DNA of 64,000 bases from an uncultured Akkermansia sp. (GCA_947629715.1 CANRET010000001.1:32633-96632), one strand, 5' to 3'; positions 27,332-37,871 are shown, numbered from the stretch's first letter. Notes: a model not told the origin generated them from the sequence alone. Program-made: numbers and translations.

Positions 27332-28075
27332 TCAGGCATCGCGACGACCGTTCTCGGAACGCTCCCGGCGCGGACGCGGACCACGACTGCCGGCAGACCT
27401 GTTGTTCGAAGCGTTTCCACCCGCTTCCGGTCGCTTATTGATCCAGCACTTCACACCGATGAGTCCGTACAGCGTTCGAGCTTCTGCAAAGCCGTAGTCA
27501 ATTGGCGCGCGCAACGTCTGCAAAGGCACTTTGCCCTCGCGGTACTGCTCGGCTCGTGCAATGTCAGCGCCGCCCAAACGTCCGGCGCAGCGCACACGAA
27601 TGCCGTCGGCCCCGAAGTCCATAGCCACCTGCACGGCGCGCTTCATAGCGCGACGGAAGGAAACGCGTCGCTCCAGCTGGGTGGCGATGTTCTCGGCCAC
27701 CAACTGAGCGTCCAACTCCGGCTGGCGAATCTCCAGAATATCCAACTTCACCTGAGCACCGCCGCAGAGCTTGGCAAGTTCAGTCGTCATCTCCTCGATG
27801 TACTTGCCCTTAGGACCGATCACCAAGCCCGGACGAGCAGTAGAGATGGTGACGCGCACGCTATTCCAAGCGCGCTCGATGGTGATGCGCGAAATAGCGG
27901 GGGAAGTGCCCTTCAAATCGCTGTTCACCTTCATGGTGTAGCCCTTGATGTACTTGCGAATCTTGAGGTCCTCATGCAGCTTGGCCGCATAGTCCTTGCC
28001 GGTGGCGTACCACTTGGAACGCCAATCCTTCGTCACCGCAAGACGAAAACCGATAGGATTTACTTTCTGTCCCAT
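27332..28075 (-). CDS. rpsC: 30S ribosomal protein S3
   Basis: 247 aa. It starts [11 protein letters not shown]; the KH domain is marked by [10 protein letters not shown] and the C-terminal domain by '[20 protein letters not shown]'. It forms part of the mRNA entry channel. The last ~25 residues are Arg/Gly/Ser-rich and beyond the family core. Confidence 0.96.
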   Translation of the reverse strand: MGQKVNPIGFRLAVTKDWRSKWYATGKDYAAKLHEDLKIRKYIKGYTMKVNSDLKGTSPAISRITIERAWNSVRVTISTARPGLVIGPKGKYIEEMTTELAKLCGGAQVKLDILEIRQPELDAQLVAENIATQLERRVSFRRAMKRAVQVAMDFGADGIRVRCAGRLGGADIARAEQYREGKVPLQTLRAPIDYGFAEARTLYGLIGVKCWINKRPEAGGNASNNRSAGSRGPRPRRERSENGRRDA

Positions 28076-28105
28076 ATTGTGTAAAAAGGTTGGAGCGCTG
28101 AGCGA

Positions 28106-28462
28106 TTAATCTTTCTCGTCCGACACCACCACGGTAATGTGCGCAGTGCGTTTGCGGATCACGTTTGCGGAGCCTCGTGCGCGCGGCATCGTGCGTCGGA
28201 AGGTCATCCCTTCGTCCACTTGCACGCTCTTGAGCGTCAGCTCATCGGCGGCAAGCCCGTTGTTGTTCTCTGCATTCGCTACGGCTGCCTTGATCGTTTT
28301 GTTGATCAGGTAAGCGCCCTTCTTGGGTGTGTAGCTCAGCACATCAATCGCCTTGGCCACAGGCATCCCCTGCACAGCCGCAGCTACGTCGCGCATCTTC
28401 TTAGCCGAGATGCGGGCATTCTTGCATATTGCTTTGACTTCCATTGTTGTAGTTTTACTCAT
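28106..28462 (-). CDS. rplV: 50S ribosomal protein L22
   Basis: 118 aa from the ATG at 28462, or 112 aa from 28444 (MEVKAICKNARIS). The first option overlaps the upstream gene's stop by 8 bp, suggesting coupling. VDEGMTFRRTMPRARG is the tunnel-lining loop and HITVVVSDE is the standard C-terminus. Unusually, the gene upstream is not rpsS but a secreted protein gene. Confidence 0.93.
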   Translation of the reverse strand: MSKTTTMEVKAICKNARISAKKMRDVAAAVQGMPVAKAIDVLSYTPKKGAYLINKTIKAAVANAENNNGLAADELTLKSVQVDEGMTFRRTMPRARGSANVIRKRTAHITVVVSDEKD

Positions 28463-29162
28463 TGGTTGTGACAGACACACGATCCCCCACATTGATCGAA
28501 AGGTTGGGGTTGAGATGCCGCTGCACGAGAAGACCGGACACTTTCTTGCGCACATCCGTGACGATGGCGCGCGCAATAGCCTGGTCGCTCCGAGATATCT
28601 CCATGGGCATGCCCACGCGTACGCGTGCCTCGCGTCCGGCATTGATGACGATCAGCCCCGACTCCGAGTCAATGCTGAGCACCTGAGCCTCTTCCAGCGT
28701 ACCGGAAAGCTCATCCTGCGGCGCCATCCTTAAGCCCAAGGCCACCTCTTGCTCGCGCAGGGCAGCTTCCAGCGCCTGGCGCGCCGCAGCATCCTCCACC
28801 ATGGCCGTGCTCATATAAGCATTGATGGCAGCGGAGAGATTCATGGCGGCCTTACGCAGGGCATCAAGTTCCCCGCGCACGCTTTCAAGCTGTGCTGCAG
28901 TGTCGATGATGCGCTCCTCACTCTCCCCGAGGGCAGCGCCGCCCAAAGCCTCCAGACGAGTGCGTATTTCACTCATCTGCCTGCGAGCTCGGTCGGCATC
29001 GGCCCGCGCAAGCGCGTAGCTCTCGCGCAGGGTCGCCACCTGTTTCTCAAGTTGAGAGATCCTGTGTTGTGTTCCATGATCGGCCTCCGCAGCGCACGCC
29101 AGGCAAGCGGCCCCGAAAAGGAGAGGCAGCGCCCTGCACGCGTGTTGGAAGAAAATGACCAT
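28455..29162 (-). CDS. Secreted coiled-coil protein inserted between rpsS and rplV
   Basis: 235 aa. A signal peptide (about 1-25, ending CLACAAEA) precedes a long coiled coil (about 30-140, heptads of Leu with Glu/Arg/Ala). The C-terminal ~75 residues are beta-rich (GLIVINAGREARVRVGMPM, then INVGDRVSV), a pattern seen in FlgT C-terminal-like domains of envelope proteins. It starts 25 bp after rpsS and overlaps the alternative rplV start, so it must be co-transcribed with ribosomal genes. It is not a ribosomal protein. Its role is unknown, probably in the envelope. Confidence 0.85.
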   Translation of the reverse strand: MVIFFQHACRALPLLFGAACLACAAEADHGTQHRISQLEKQVATLRESYALARADADRARRQMSEIRTRLEALGGAALGESEERIIDTAAQLESVRGELDALRKAAMNLSAAINAYMSTAMVEDAAARQALEAALREQEVALGLRMAPQDELSGTLEEAQVLSIDSESGLIVINAGREARVRVGMPMEISRSDQAIARAIVTDVRKKVSGLLVQRHLNPNLSINVGDRVSVTTNE

Positions 29163-29187
29163 GGGATTTCAGTGTTTATCTTGCAAG

Positions 29188-29457
29188 TTATTTCTTACCG
29201 ATGCCGCCATGCGCCTTAAAGATGCGCGTGGGAGCAAACTCGCCCAGCTTGTGCCCCACCATGTTCTCCGTCACATACACTGTGGCGAAGTTCTTGCCGG
29301 CGTGCACCAGGAAGGTGAGTCCCACGAAGTCCGGCACCACCATGGATGCACGACTCCAGGTCTTAATCGGTTTACGATCGCCGCTCTGCAGCTGGGCATC
29401 CACTTTGTCCAGCAGAGATTGGCTCACGAAGGGTCCTTTTTTGAGGGAACGTCCCAT
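29188..29457 (-). CDS. rpsS: 30S ribosomal protein S19
   Basis: 89 aa. [19 protein letters not shown], '[14 protein letters not shown]' and [11 protein letters not shown] are all standard. It binds the 16S rRNA 3' domain in the head of the small subunit. rplB is 30 bp upstream. Confidence 0.97.
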   Translation of the reverse strand: MGRSLKKGPFVSQSLLDKVDAQLQSGDRKPIKTWSRASMVVPDFVGLTFLVHAGKNFATVYVTENMVGHKLGEFAPTRIFKAHGGIGKK

Positions 29458-29487
29458 TGTTTTTCTAGTTGGTTGAGGTTTTTGGCG

Positions 29488-30321
29488 TTACTTGCTCTTG
29501 CGACGCTGCACGATGAAGACATCGCTCGGTTTGCGAATGCGACGCGTCTTCTGTCCCTTCACATGCCCCCACGGGGACTTGAGGTGCTGACGTCCGCCGC
29601 CGGACTTCGATTTGCCTTCACCGCCGCCATTGGGGTGATCCACCGGGTTCATGCACATGCCGCGCACGGTCGGACGGATGCCCAGCCAGCGAGTGCGTCC
29701 CGCCTTGCCGGAAGATTCGTTCATGTGCTGCGCGTTGCCCACCTGACCGATGGTGCAGTAGCAGTCCACGCGGAAGCGGCGCACCTCACCCGAGGGCATC
29801 TTCACGAGGGCGTACTCACCGTCGCGGTTGGAAAGCACGGCCTGCTGACCTGCAGAACGAGCCACTTTACCACCGGATCCGGGACGAATCTCGATGTTGT
29901 GAATGGCCGTTCCGAGCGGCACGTTTTTGAGAGGCATCGCGTTGCCCACCTTCGGAGCCACGCCCTCACCGCTCTGCACGGTCATGCCGGGTCCCAGCCC
30001 CACCGGAGCCAGAATATAGCTTTTCGTGCCGTCCTGGTACTGCAACAGAGCAATGCGGCAGGTGCGGTTCGGATCGTACTCCACGGCGAGTACTTTGGCG
30101 GTCTCGTGGCGACTGCGACGAAAATCCACCAAGCGGTAATGCCGCTTATGTCCGCCGCCGATGTGGCGCGTGGTGATGCGACCGTTATTGTTGCGTCCGC
30201 CGCTCTTGCGCAGCGGTTCAAGAAGTTTCTTCTCCGGCCGCGTCTTGGTGATCTCGTCAAAAGAGGGAAGCGCCTTGTAGCGGTTGGAAGGTGTGGTAGG
30301 CTTGAATGATTTGAGTGACAT
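29488..30321 (-). CDS. rplB: 50S ribosomal protein L2
   Basis: 277 aa, standard length. [15 protein letters not shown] at the N-terminus, and the C-terminal '[18 protein letters not shown]' contains the conserved peptidyl-transferase-region His. It is essential for subunit association. Confidence 0.97.
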   Translation of the reverse strand: MSLKSFKPTTPSNRYKALPSFDEITKTRPEKKLLEPLRKSGGRNNNGRITTRHIGGGHKRHYRLVDFRRSRHETAKVLAVEYDPNRTCRIALLQYQDGTKSYILAPVGLGPGMTVQSGEGVAPKVGNAMPLKNVPLGTAIHNIEIRPGSGGKVARSAGQQAVLSNRDGEYALVKMPSGEVRRFRVDCYCTIGQVGNAQHMNESSGKAGRTRWLGIRPTVRGMCMNPVDHPNGGGEGKSKSGGGRQHLKSPWGHVKGQKTRRIRKPSDVFIVQRRKSK

Positions 30322-30354
30322 GACAGCTTACTTCGTTAAGGGTTCATACCGACA

Positions 30355-30639
30355 TCAGACCAGCTCGAGCGACTCGCCCGGAGCGAGCTTCACGTAGGCC
30401 TTTTTCCAAGCGGGACTCACGCCGTGATTTTTGGTGCGCTTGCGACGCTCCTTGCCATCGTAATTGGCAGTGCGCACAGCAATCACCTTCTTGCCCAGCA
30501 GCTTCTCCACAGCTTGCCGAATCTCGATCTTGGTCGCTTTCACAGCCACCTCGAGCGTTACCTCGCCGCTCTTCTCGTGCAGCAAGGTCGCCTTTTCCGA
30601 GATGCGCGGACGCTTGATTACTTCGTGTATATCGTTCAT
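30355..30639 (-). CDS. rplW: 50S ribosomal protein L23
   Basis: 94 aa. 'VIKRPRISEKATLL', then 'VEKLLGKKVIAVRTANYDGKE' and KKAYVKLAPGESLEL. It is the docking site for trigger factor and SRP at the tunnel exit. It abuts rplD (1 bp apart). Confidence 0.95.
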   Translation of the reverse strand: MNDIHEVIKRPRISEKATLLHEKSGEVTLEVAVKATKIEIRQAVEKLLGKKVIAVRTANYDGKERRKRTKNHGVSPAWKKAYVKLAPGESLELV

Positions 30640-30640
30640 G

Positions 30641-31252
30641 TTACTTGGTGCGGTTGGCTATGGTTTCCAGAGCAGAATCAACAAACACCACCTTGCCCGC
30701 ATGGAGCAGGTGCTCGATGTTCATCTCCGCCGCGCTCATCAGCAGCACGTCCGCCACATTGCGACCCGCGCGCTTCGTAAGTTCGTCAAACTGATCAGCC
30801 ACGATGAGCACTTTGCGTGCGTCACCGGCGATATCTTTCACCGCCGCCACAAAGCTCTTCGTCTTGCCGTCCTCAATGTTGAAACTCGGCACGCTGAGCA
30901 CCTTGCCCCCACTCAAGATGTCTCCCAGCACGCGACGCAGCGCAAGCTTGCGCACGCTCTGGTTCACTTTCTTGGAGTAATCGCGCGGCTTCGGCCCGAA
31001 CACAACGCCGCCGCCCACGAAAAGGGGGCTGCGCTTGTCGCCGTGGCGCGCGTTGCCGGTGCCCTTCTGGCGGTAGATTTTGCGGTTGTTGCCACTCACC
31101 TCGGCACGCGTCTTGGTGCAGGCGCTGCCCTGGCGACGGTTTGCTCTATAGGCCACGATGAGGTCGTGCACCGCCTGGTCGCCCTTCTCGGGACCCACGG
31201 TCACAATGTTTGCCTCATGAGCGGCTTCCAATGTCAATTCTTTTGCGGACAT
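30641..31252 (-). CDS. rplD: 50S ribosomal protein L4
   Basis: 203 aa. The extended loop '[20 protein letters not shown]' lines the exit tunnel; '[14 protein letters not shown]' follows. In E. coli L4 represses the S10 operon; no equivalent leader was identified here. Confidence 0.96.
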   Translation of the reverse strand: MSAKELTLEAAHEANIVTVGPEKGDQAVHDLIVAYRANRRQGSACTKTRAEVSGNNRKIYRQKGTGNARHGDKRSPLFVGGGVVFGPKPRDYSKKVNQSVRKLALRRVLGDILSGGKVLSVPSFNIEDGKTKSFVAAVKDIAGDARKVLIVADQFDELTKRAGRNVADVLLMSAAEMNIEHLLHAGKVVFVDSALETIANRTK

Positions 31253-31279
31253 AGATAAGTTCTCCCGGGTTCGTCTTGC

Positions 31280-31924
31280 TTATTTGGCCGATTTCTTCTT
31301 GGCGGGGCGGATGATGACCACGCTGCCCTTAGCACCGGGAACCGGCCCGGATACCAAAATAACCTGGTCATCTTTGCGCACCTGCACCACCTTCAGGTTC
31401 TGCACGGTCTTGCGCTCATTTCCCATGCGGCCGGGCATCTTCTGCCCTTTCCAGACGCGGGAAGGAGTGGCGCAAGCGCCCACACCGCCGGTGCGACGGT
31501 GCATCATGCTGCCGTGGGTCATGGGTGAGCCGTGGAAGTTGTGTCTGCGCATCACGCCCTGGAACCCCTTGCCCTTGCTCGTGCCAATGACATCCACCCA
31601 CGCCCCCTCTGCGAAAAGCTCGCAACCGGGATGGGCAGCCCCCTCTTGCGGCAGATCGGCGGGATCCACGCGGAACTCGCGCAGCGCCTCCGCCGGCTCT
31701 ATGCCCAGCTTCTTGCAATGACCGGCGACGGGACGGCTCAGGCGACTCTCTTTCTTGGAGCCGTAAGCTACCTGCACGGCGGCGTAGCCGTCCTTCTCGG
31801 GCGTCTTAATCTGGGCGAAGACATTTCCGGTCACGTCAATCACGGTCACAGGCGTCATGGCGCCCGTTTCTTTATTGAAGACGCGGGTCATGCCCACTTT
31901 CTTTCCGATAAGTCCTAATGACAT
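31280..31924 (-). CDS. rplC: 50S ribosomal protein L3
   Basis: 214 aa. It starts SLGLIGKKVGMTRVF; 'GTSKGKGFQGVMRRHNFHG' and 'GACATPSRVWKGQKMPGRMG' form the loop reaching the peptidyl-transferase centre. The C-terminus is Lys-rich. Confidence 0.97.
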   Translation of the reverse strand: MSLGLIGKKVGMTRVFNKETGAMTPVTVIDVTGNVFAQIKTPEKDGYAAVQVAYGSKKESRLSRPVAGHCKKLGIEPAEALREFRVDPADLPQEGAAHPGCELFAEGAWVDVIGTSKGKGFQGVMRRHNFHGSPMTHGSMMHRRTGGVGACATPSRVWKGQKMPGRMGNERKTVQNLKVVQVRKDDQVILVSGPVPGAKGSVVIIRPAKKKSAK

Positions 31925-31945
31925 GTCAATGAATCAGGGTTAGGG

Positions 31946-32254
31946 TCAAATCTTAATTGCGATATCCACGCCTGCCGGCAGGTTGAGCTTCTTGAGCTCT
32001 TCCACCGTGCGCGAGGTGGGGTCTACGATGTCGAGCAGACGCTTGTGCGTGCGGATCTCGAACTGGTCAGCTGATTTCTTATTGACACGAACCGAGCGGT
32101 TCACAGAGAACTTCTCGATGCGAGTCGGCAAAGGAATCGGCCCGGCTACTTTCGCCCCGGTGCGCTTGGCAGTCTCCACGATCTCAGATGCGGATCGGTC
32201 GATTGCACGGCTATCGAAGGCGCGAAGTCGAATGCGGATTTTAGGACTTTGCAT
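31946..32254 (-). CDS. rpsJ: 30S ribosomal protein S10
   Basis: 102 aa. [15 protein letters not shown] and '[19 protein letters not shown]' are canonical. It also has the usual NusG-linked role (NusE). It normally opens the S10 operon; here fusA lies only 47 bp upstream, without tuf between them. Confidence 0.97.
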   Translation of the reverse strand: MQSPKIRIRLRAFDSRAIDRSASEIVETAKRTGAKVAGPIPLPTRIEKFSVNRSVRVNKKSADQFEIRTHKRLLDIVDPTSRTVEELKKLNLPAGVDIAIKI

Positions 32255-32301
32255 GAACGTGCGGTTATGTTTGGGTTAATAATATGGGTTAAGGTAGAAG
32301 T

Positions 32302-34485
32302 TTACTTGGCATTGCCACCGCGCGCCTTGACGATTTGCGCAACGAGGTTAGGCGGCACTTGCTCGAAGTGCGAGGGTTCCATGGAGTAGGAGGCCAAGCC
32401 CTTGGAAAGTGTACGAATGTCGGTGGAATAGCCGAACATCTCCGCCAACGGCACGGCGGCGGTGAGTACGCATTCGCTGCCCTTGTGCTCCATGCTGTTC
32501 ACCTGAGCACGGCGACGATTGAGGTCGCCCATGATGTCGCCCTGGTTCTCCGCCGGGGTCACCACTTCCACACTCATGATGGGTTCCAGCAGAACCGGAG
32601 CGCACTTGGCAAAAGCGTTCTTCATGGCGAAGATGGCCGCCATCTTGAAGGCGTTCTCATTGGAGTCCACTTCGTGGTACGATCCATCGACCACATCCAC
32701 TTCCACGTCTTCCACCGGATAGCCCGCCACGATACCGGAGTTCATGGCCTCGTTCAATCCGGCGTACACGGCATTCATGTACTCCTTCGGGATAGCGCCG
32801 CCCACAATCTTGTTGGCGATCTTCAAGCCGCTCCCGCGCTCGCCCGGACGCATATCAATGATAACGTCGCCGTACTGACCGCGACCGCCGCTCTGCTTGA
32901 CCAGTTTGCCCTGCACGTGGTCAACGGACTTGGTGATGGTCTCACGATAGGCAATCTGCGGCTTGCCGGTGTTGGCCTCCACTTTGAACTCACGCTTCAA
33001 GCGATCCACGATAATGTCCAAATGAAGCTCGCCCATGCCGGCGATGATGGTCTGTCCGGTCTCCTCATCGGTCTTCACACGGAAGGTCGGGTCCTCAGCC
33101 GAGAGACGCTGCAGGGCATTGCTCATCTTCTCCTGGTCAGCCTTGGTCAGCGGCTCCACCGCCATGGAAATCACGGTATCCGGGAAGGTGGGCGGCTCAA
33201 GAGTGTAGTCGTAATCATCGCTCGCAAGAGTATCGCCCGTGGTCGCGTTCTTCAGACCCACAATGGCCGCGATATCCCCGGAGAACACCTCATCCACGTC
33301 CGTGTGCACATTCGCCTGAATCTGGAGCAGGCGTCCCACGCGCTCGCGCTTGCGGGTGCGCGGATTGTATACCGTATCGCCCTTGCGAATCACCCCCGTG
33401 TATACGCGGATGAACACCAACGAACCCACGAATTTATCCGCCCACAGCTTGAAGGCAAGCGCCACCGGCTTGTCGTCATCGGACGGAATAATCTCCTTTT
33501 TCTCAAAAATCTCGTAGCCGTTCTCATCCACTCCGGAGGAGATGGTGGAAGTCACCGTAGCAACCTTAGCCTCCAAAGGGCTGGGCAGATAATCCACCAC
33601 GGCATCCAGCAGAGCCTGCACTCCCTTGTTCTTGAAAGCAGAGCCGCCGGCTACCGGCACAAACTCGTTCGCAATGGTCGCACGACGAATGGCCGCTTTC
33701 AGCGTGGGCGCGTCAATGGGCTCCTCCATCAGGTAGAGTTCACCGAGTTCCTCGTCCACGTTGGCCACGCGCTCCTTCAGGTCCTCCAACGCAGCTTGGG
33801 CGGCTTCCTTCAACTCCTCGGGGATCTCCTCAACGGTGTAAGTGGAACCCAAACGGTCGGAGTCGGAGTAGATGATCGCCTTCTGGTTTACCACATCAAT
33901 CTGCCCACGCAAGCTGTCCTCCGCCCCGATGGGCATGAGAATCGGCGCAGCATTCGCTCCCAGTTTGGTGCGAATGTCGTTCAACACGTTGGCAAAATTG
34001 GCGCCCGTGCGATCCATCTTGTTCACGAAGCAGATACGCGGCACGTTGTATTTGCTCGCCTGGCGCCATACGGTCTGCGTCTGCGGCTGCACACCCGCCA
34101 CCCCGCAGAACACCACGATCGCGCCGTCCAGCACGCGCAGACTGCGCTCCACCTCAGCGGTGAAGTCCACGTGACCCGGGGTGTCGATGACGTTGAGCTG
34201 AAAGTTCTGCCCCTCGAACAACTTGTAGCAGCCCTCGGCCGCCAACTGCTTCCAGTTGGTGGTCACGGCAGCAGAAGTGATGGTGATACCGCGCTCCTGC
34301 TCCTGCTCCATCCAGTCAGTAGTAGCTGCGCCGTCATGCACCTCGCCGATCTTATGAATCATGCCGGTGTAGAAGAGGATGCGCTCCGAGAGCGTGGTCT
34401 TGCCACCGTCAATATGCGCCGCAATGCCGAAGTTGCGGTAACGCTCCAAGGGCTCTTTACGGTCAGGACTGCTTACACTTGCCAT
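32302..34485 (-). CDS. fusA: Elongation factor G
   Basis: 727 aa translocase GTPase. G1 is [10 protein letters not shown] (most EF-Gs have DAGKTT), G3 is DTPGHVDFT and G4 is NKMDRTGA. Domain IV ends with '[21 protein letters not shown]'. It lies between rpsG and rpsJ as in the str operon, but tuf, usually next, is missing from this window. Confidence 0.97.
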   Translation of the reverse strand: MASVSSPDRKEPLERYRNFGIAAHIDGGKTTLSERILFYTGMIHKIGEVHDGAATTDWMEQEQERGITITSAAVTTNWKQLAAEGCYKLFEGQNFQLNVIDTPGHVDFTAEVERSLRVLDGAIVVFCGVAGVQPQTQTVWRQASKYNVPRICFVNKMDRTGANFANVLNDIRTKLGANAAPILMPIGAEDSLRGQIDVVNQKAIIYSDSDRLGSTYTVEEIPEELKEAAQAALEDLKERVANVDEELGELYLMEEPIDAPTLKAAIRRATIANEFVPVAGGSAFKNKGVQALLDAVVDYLPSPLEAKVATVTSTISSGVDENGYEIFEKKEIIPSDDDKPVALAFKLWADKFVGSLVFIRVYTGVIRKGDTVYNPRTRKRERVGRLLQIQANVHTDVDEVFSGDIAAIVGLKNATTGDTLASDDYDYTLEPPTFPDTVISMAVEPLTKADQEKMSNALQRLSAEDPTFRVKTDEETGQTIIAGMGELHLDIIVDRLKREFKVEANTGKPQIAYRETITKSVDHVQGKLVKQSGGRGQYGDVIIDMRPGERGSGLKIANKIVGGAIPKEYMNAVYAGLNEAMNSGIVAGYPVEDVEVDVVDGSYHEVDSNENAFKMAAIFAMKNAFAKCAPVLLEPIMSVEVVTPAENQGDIMGDLNRRRAQVNSMEHKGSECVLTAAVPLAEMFGYSTDIRTLSKGLASYSMEPSHFEQVPPNLVAQIVKARGGNAK

Positions 34486-34552
34486 TTTCTTTTCTAAGGG
34501 TTGAGTTTTTCTGTCGGTCGTTTCTCAGGGCAAAAAAAGCTTCCGCCGGTCA

Positions 34553-35026
34553 TTACCAGCGGAAGTGTGCAAAGGCTCGGTTCGCCTGGGCCATTTTGTG
34601 GACGTCGTCGCGCTTGCGCACAGCGGCACCCTGATTGGCTGCGGCTTCTTTAATCTCGTTGGCCAAAGCCTTCGCCATGGGTACGCCCTTGCGGTTGCGC
34701 GCAAACCCGATAATCCAGCGCATCGCCAGTGCCTCGGAACGCTCCGGCGCCACTTCCAGCGGCACCTGATAGGTCGCTCCGCCCACGCGGCGACTCTTCA
34801 CTTCCACGCGCGGCTTAGCGTTCTCAATTGCCCGCGTCAGCACCTCCAGCGGACTCACCATCTCCGTGCCTTCATTAGCGATGTCAATCGCCTTGTACAC
34901 GATGCGCTCTGCCAGCGAACGCTTGCCGGAAAGCATCACCTTGCCGATAAATCGCCCCACCAGCGCGGAATCGTACCGCGAGTCGTGGCGTTCCATTTTC
35001 TTATAGACGCGTTTGCGACGTGCCAT
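34553..35026 (-). CDS. rpsG: 30S ribosomal protein S7
   Basis: 157 aa. It starts ARRKRVYKK; 'GRFIGKVMLSGKRSLAERIVY' and 'QVPLEVAPERSEALAMRWI' are typical. It nucleates assembly of the 16S 3' domain and in E. coli is the str-operon repressor. It is spaced 29 bp from rpsL. Confidence 0.97.
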   Translation of the reverse strand: MARRKRVYKKMERHDSRYDSALVGRFIGKVMLSGKRSLAERIVYKAIDIANEGTEMVSPLEVLTRAIENAKPRVEVKSRRVGGATYQVPLEVAPERSEALAMRWIIGFARNRKGVPMAKALANEIKEAAANQGAAVRKRDDVHKMAQANRAFAHFRW

Positions 35027-35055
35027 AGCTCAATAATTTGGTTAAAGGTTCCTAT

Positions 35056-35457
35056 TTACTTTTTCTTGGCGGGAGTCGCTGCACCTTCCTTCGGTCGCTT
35101 CGCACCGTACTTCGAGCGACCGCGGCGACGCTTCTCAACACCGAGACAATCCAAAGCTCCGCGAACAATGTGGTAACGCACACCCGGCAAGTCCTTCACA
35201 CGCCCGCCACGCACCAGCACAATGGAGTGCTCCTGCAAGTTGTGCCCTTCGCCACCGATGTAGGCGATCACTTCTTCTCCATTGGTCAATCTCACCTTAG
35301 CCACTTTACGCAAGGCGGAGTTCGGTTTCTTCGGCGTGCGGGTCATCACTTGAAGACAGACCCCACGACGCTGCGGACAGCTGTGAAGAGCACGTGATTT
35401 CGACTTCTCTTCCGGTACGGTGCGTCCCTTGCGGACGAGCTGATTGATGGTCGGCAT
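35056..35457 (-). CDS. rpsL: 30S ribosomal protein S12
   Basis: 133 aa. It starts [28 protein letters not shown] and [13 protein letters not shown] are the decoding-centre loops and carry the usual wild-type residues. The Lys-rich tail is normal. It is the first gene of the minus-strand str-S10 run. Confidence 0.97.
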   Translation of the reverse strand: MPTINQLVRKGRTVPEEKSKSRALHSCPQRRGVCLQVMTRTPKKPNSALRKVAKVRLTNGEEVIAYIGGEGHNLQEHSIVLVRGGRVKDLPGVRYHIVRGALDCLGVEKRRRGRSKYGAKRPKEGAATPAKKK

Positions 35458-35602
35458 GTTTCCTGCTTGTTGATTGTTGTTCAGGCCTTTCCGCCAATGG
35501 ACCCGTCCCCTCTTTTTCCGAGAGAAATCGCCCGTTTTTCCGGCGGCTTGCCCGATAATCCCCTCTCTTTCCGCATTTTCTATGCGCCTAAAGGGGACAC
35601 AC

Positions 35603-35630
35603 AGTTTACCATTTTCTTCCCTCTTGGCAA
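35603..35630 (-). promoter_or_regulatory. Candidate promoter of the str-S10 run
   Basis: -35 TTGCCA (35630-35625), 16 bp, -10 TAAACT (35608-35603). It would give a leader of about 140 nt before rpsL, with several short GC hairpins (for example CGCAT/ATGCG near 35577-35591). This long leader contrasts with the short leaders of other genes here and may hold translational control. The rest of the 35458-35796 gap is T-rich and shows no gene. Confidence 0.5.
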
Positions 35631-35796
35631 GTCTTTTTTTGCCTGTCCGCTATTTTTTTTTCGTTTCCGATGGATTTTTCTCCTTCCCGCATCCCTCCAT
35701 GCGTACCCACACGATCTTCCCTCACCTGGCAACCGTCCGAGCTGCGTTGCACTTGACGCTACTCTGCGCAACACATTCAAATAACAATACGAGACT

Positions 35797-36405
35797 TCAA
35801 AATCGTCGCCACGCATGGCAGGAAAGCCATTCACTCAACTGTTTCAGCGCCATGGCTCGGTGAGAGATGGCATTCTTCCGCTCCTCAGGCAGCTCGGCTA
35901 ACGTGCAGGAAAAGCCGTCCGGAACAAAGAGGGGGTCGTAGCCAAAGCCGTTTGTCCCGCGCGGGGAAAGCGTGATGCGTCCCGGCAAAGCACCCAGAAA
36001 ATTGGCCAAAGTCTGTCCATTCTCCGCCAGGCACATGGCGCAGGCAAAGTGGGCGCGGAAAGGAGCGTGCGCAGACAACGCCCCCAGCTCGGAGAGCAAT
36101 TTGCGATTATTCGCCGCATCATCCCCATGCTCTCCGGCGTAACGAGCAGAGAGCACGCCGGGAGCTCCGGAAAGCACATCCACGCACAACCCGGAGTCAT
36201 CCGCCAGCGTCAACCCGTTCACACGGGCGGAAATTTGCTGCGCTTTGAGTGCGGCGTTCTCGGCAAAGGAGCGTCCGGTCTCCTCGACTTCCGGCAGGTC
36301 CGAAAAATCCGCAAGGGTACGAATGCGCCAGCCGGACAGAATGGCGGCAATTTCTTGCGCTTTGTGGACGTTACGAGTGGCAATGATCAATTCCGGAATC
36401 ATCAT
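35797..36405 (-). CDS. rdgB: Non-canonical purine NTP pyrophosphatase (RdgB/HAM1)
   Basis: 202 aa. It hydrolyses dITP, ITP and XTP to monophosphates, cleaning the nucleotide pool. 'IIATRNVHKAQEIAAIL' (substrate), 'VEETGRSFAENAALKA', 'LADDSGLCVDVLSGAPGVLS' and GFGYDPLF are the family motifs; SHRAMALK closes it. It is probably co-transcribed with the MATE gene 11 bp upstream. Confidence 0.95.
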   Translation of the reverse strand: MMIPELIIATRNVHKAQEIAAILSGWRIRTLADFSDLPEVEETGRSFAENAALKAQQISARVNGLTLADDSGLCVDVLSGAPGVLSARYAGEHGDDAANNRKLLSELGALSAHAPFRAHFACAMCLAENGQTLANFLGALPGRITLSPRGTNGFGYDPLFVPDGFSCTLAELPEERKNAISHRAMALKQLSEWLSCHAWRRF

Positions 36406-36416
36406 AAAAAATCAGG

Positions 36417-37829
36417 TCAAAACGACACGTTGTCTCGTCCTTCGTCGGGTTCGTCCAAAGTGGCGTTGCAATGCGGAAAGACGCGACGCAGGAAGGTGAG
36501 CAGCACGGCAAAGCCCAGCAGGAAAGAGAGAAAGTCCGCCGTCGTTTGCGAGAGCCACACGCCCGGCTCTCCCAGCCACTGAGGCAGAAGCCAGAGCGCA
36601 GGGATCAGGAAGAAAAGCTGGCGCGTGAGGTTGAGGAAGATGCTCATTACCGGACGTCCGATAGCCTGGAAGAAGTTACCGATGACAATCTGCGACCCCA
36701 CAAAAACGAAGCAAATGCCCATGAGACGCGTCCCGAGCGTTGCCAACTCGATGAGCCTCGCAGAGTCTGCATCCTCCGCACTCACGAAAAGGCGCACCAC
36801 CTGCTCAGCGAAAACTTCCATGCAGGCGGCGCCTGTGAAGGTGATGGCCGTAGCCCAGCAGATGGCCAGAAAAAGCACGCGCCGCACGCGGCAAAAGTTG
36901 CCAATGCCCAAGTTGTACCCGGCAATGGGCTGCATCCCCTGGGTGATGCCCAGCACCACCATCACAAAGAGAAAGAGTACGCGATTCACGACGCCGTAGG
37001 CGCCCACCCCCATCTCGCCGTCAAACTCCAGAAAGCGTCGGTTGAAAAACATCACCACCACGCAGCCCACGATATTGAGCAGACAGGGCGGCAGTCCCAC
37101 CGTACAGATGCGCCTCACCAGGCGTGCCTGCAACGCGTAGATTCCGCGACGAAAATGCAGCACGTTGCTCCCATCCGCAAAGTGTCGCAACACCCAAGCC
37201 ATTCCCACAGCCTGCGCCACCAACGTAGCCAATGCCGCACCCGTCATCCCCCAATTCCACCAGCAAATGAAGACGGGCGCCACTGCCACGTTCACGACCA
37301 TGGAGATGATGAGGCTCACCATCGCCTTGCGCGGATAACCGCTCGCACGCATCAGGTGATTCAAATTCATGAAGGAGCTGCTCACCGGAAAACCGAGCAT
37401 GATGACTAACATGAAGTCGTATGCCGGGTCAAGCGCACGTCCCTCCGCGCCGAACATCATCAGGATCTCGCGCAGCCACGGAATCGGCAGCCACCCCACC
37501 GTCACCCCCAGCAACGCACTGAGCGCCACGCAATGCCCCAGCACCCGGTGCGCACGTTCAAACTTGCCCTGGCCCAGCGTGATGGACGCCGTTGCCGCAC
37601 TGCCCAACCCCACCAGCGTGCCCACCGCCACCGTCAGGTTCATCACCGGAAACACCAGCGCCATGCCCGCTATCGCCAGCGCCCCGCACCATTGCCCCAC
37701 GTAAATGGCATCCACGATGTTGTACATCGAAGTCGCCACCATCCCCACGATGGCAGGCAACGAATAGCTGAGCAGCAGCTCCCCCATACTGCGCTTCTCC
37801 AATTCCTCCAGCTTTGCATCCTTTGCCAT
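36417..37829 (-). CDS. MATE family efflux transporter
   Basis: 470 aa with twelve predicted helices in two six-helix halves, resembling DinF/NorM-type Na+ or H+ coupled exporters. Family features include PAIVGMVATSMYNIVDAIYVGQ, GLGSAATASITLGQG and 'GITQGMQPIAGYNLGIGN' in the second half. Substrate is unknown. The ATG at 37829 is chosen because a near-consensus promoter covers the upstream in-frame starts (TTG 37871, ATG 37859 and 37844). Confidence 0.9.
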   Translation of the reverse strand: MAKDAKLEELEKRSMGELLLSYSLPAIVGMVATSMYNIVDAIYVGQWCGALAIAGMALVFPVMNLTVAVGTLVGLGSAATASITLGQGKFERAHRVLGHCVALSALLGVTVGWLPIPWLREILMMFGAEGRALDPAYDFMLVIMLGFPVSSSFMNLNHLMRASGYPRKAMVSLIISMVVNVAVAPVFICWWNWGMTGAALATLVAQAVGMAWVLRHFADGSNVLHFRRGIYALQARLVRRICTVGLPPCLLNIVGCVVVMFFNRRFLEFDGEMGVGAYGVVNRVLFLFVMVVLGITQGMQPIAGYNLGIGNFCRVRRVLFLAICWATAITFTGAACMEVFAEQVVRLFVSAEDADSARLIELATLGTRLMGICFVFVGSQIVIGNFFQAIGRPVMSIFLNLTRQLFFLIPALWLLPQWLGEPGVWLSQTTADFLSFLLGFAVLLTFLRRVFPHCNATLDEPDEGRDNVSF

Positions 37830-37842
37830 CGCAAACTGCGCC

Positions 37843-37871
37843 ATTCTACCCGCTCTCATGCTCTTTGTCAA
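37843..37871 (-). promoter_or_regulatory. MATE-rdgB promoter
   Basis: -35 TTGACA (37871-37866), 17 bp, -10 TAGAAT (37848-37843), 13 nt before the ATG at 37829. Confidence 0.72.

Noticed and set aside
28463-28642. Longer N-terminus for rplV
   Set aside because: It would overlap the upstream coiled-coil gene by nearly 190 bp and does not match L22.
32335-34497. 720-codon open frame on the plus strand
   Set aside because: It is antisense to fusA, which has all EF-G motifs; long antisense frames are common in GC-rich genes, and the translation is His/Arg/Leu-rich without any family.
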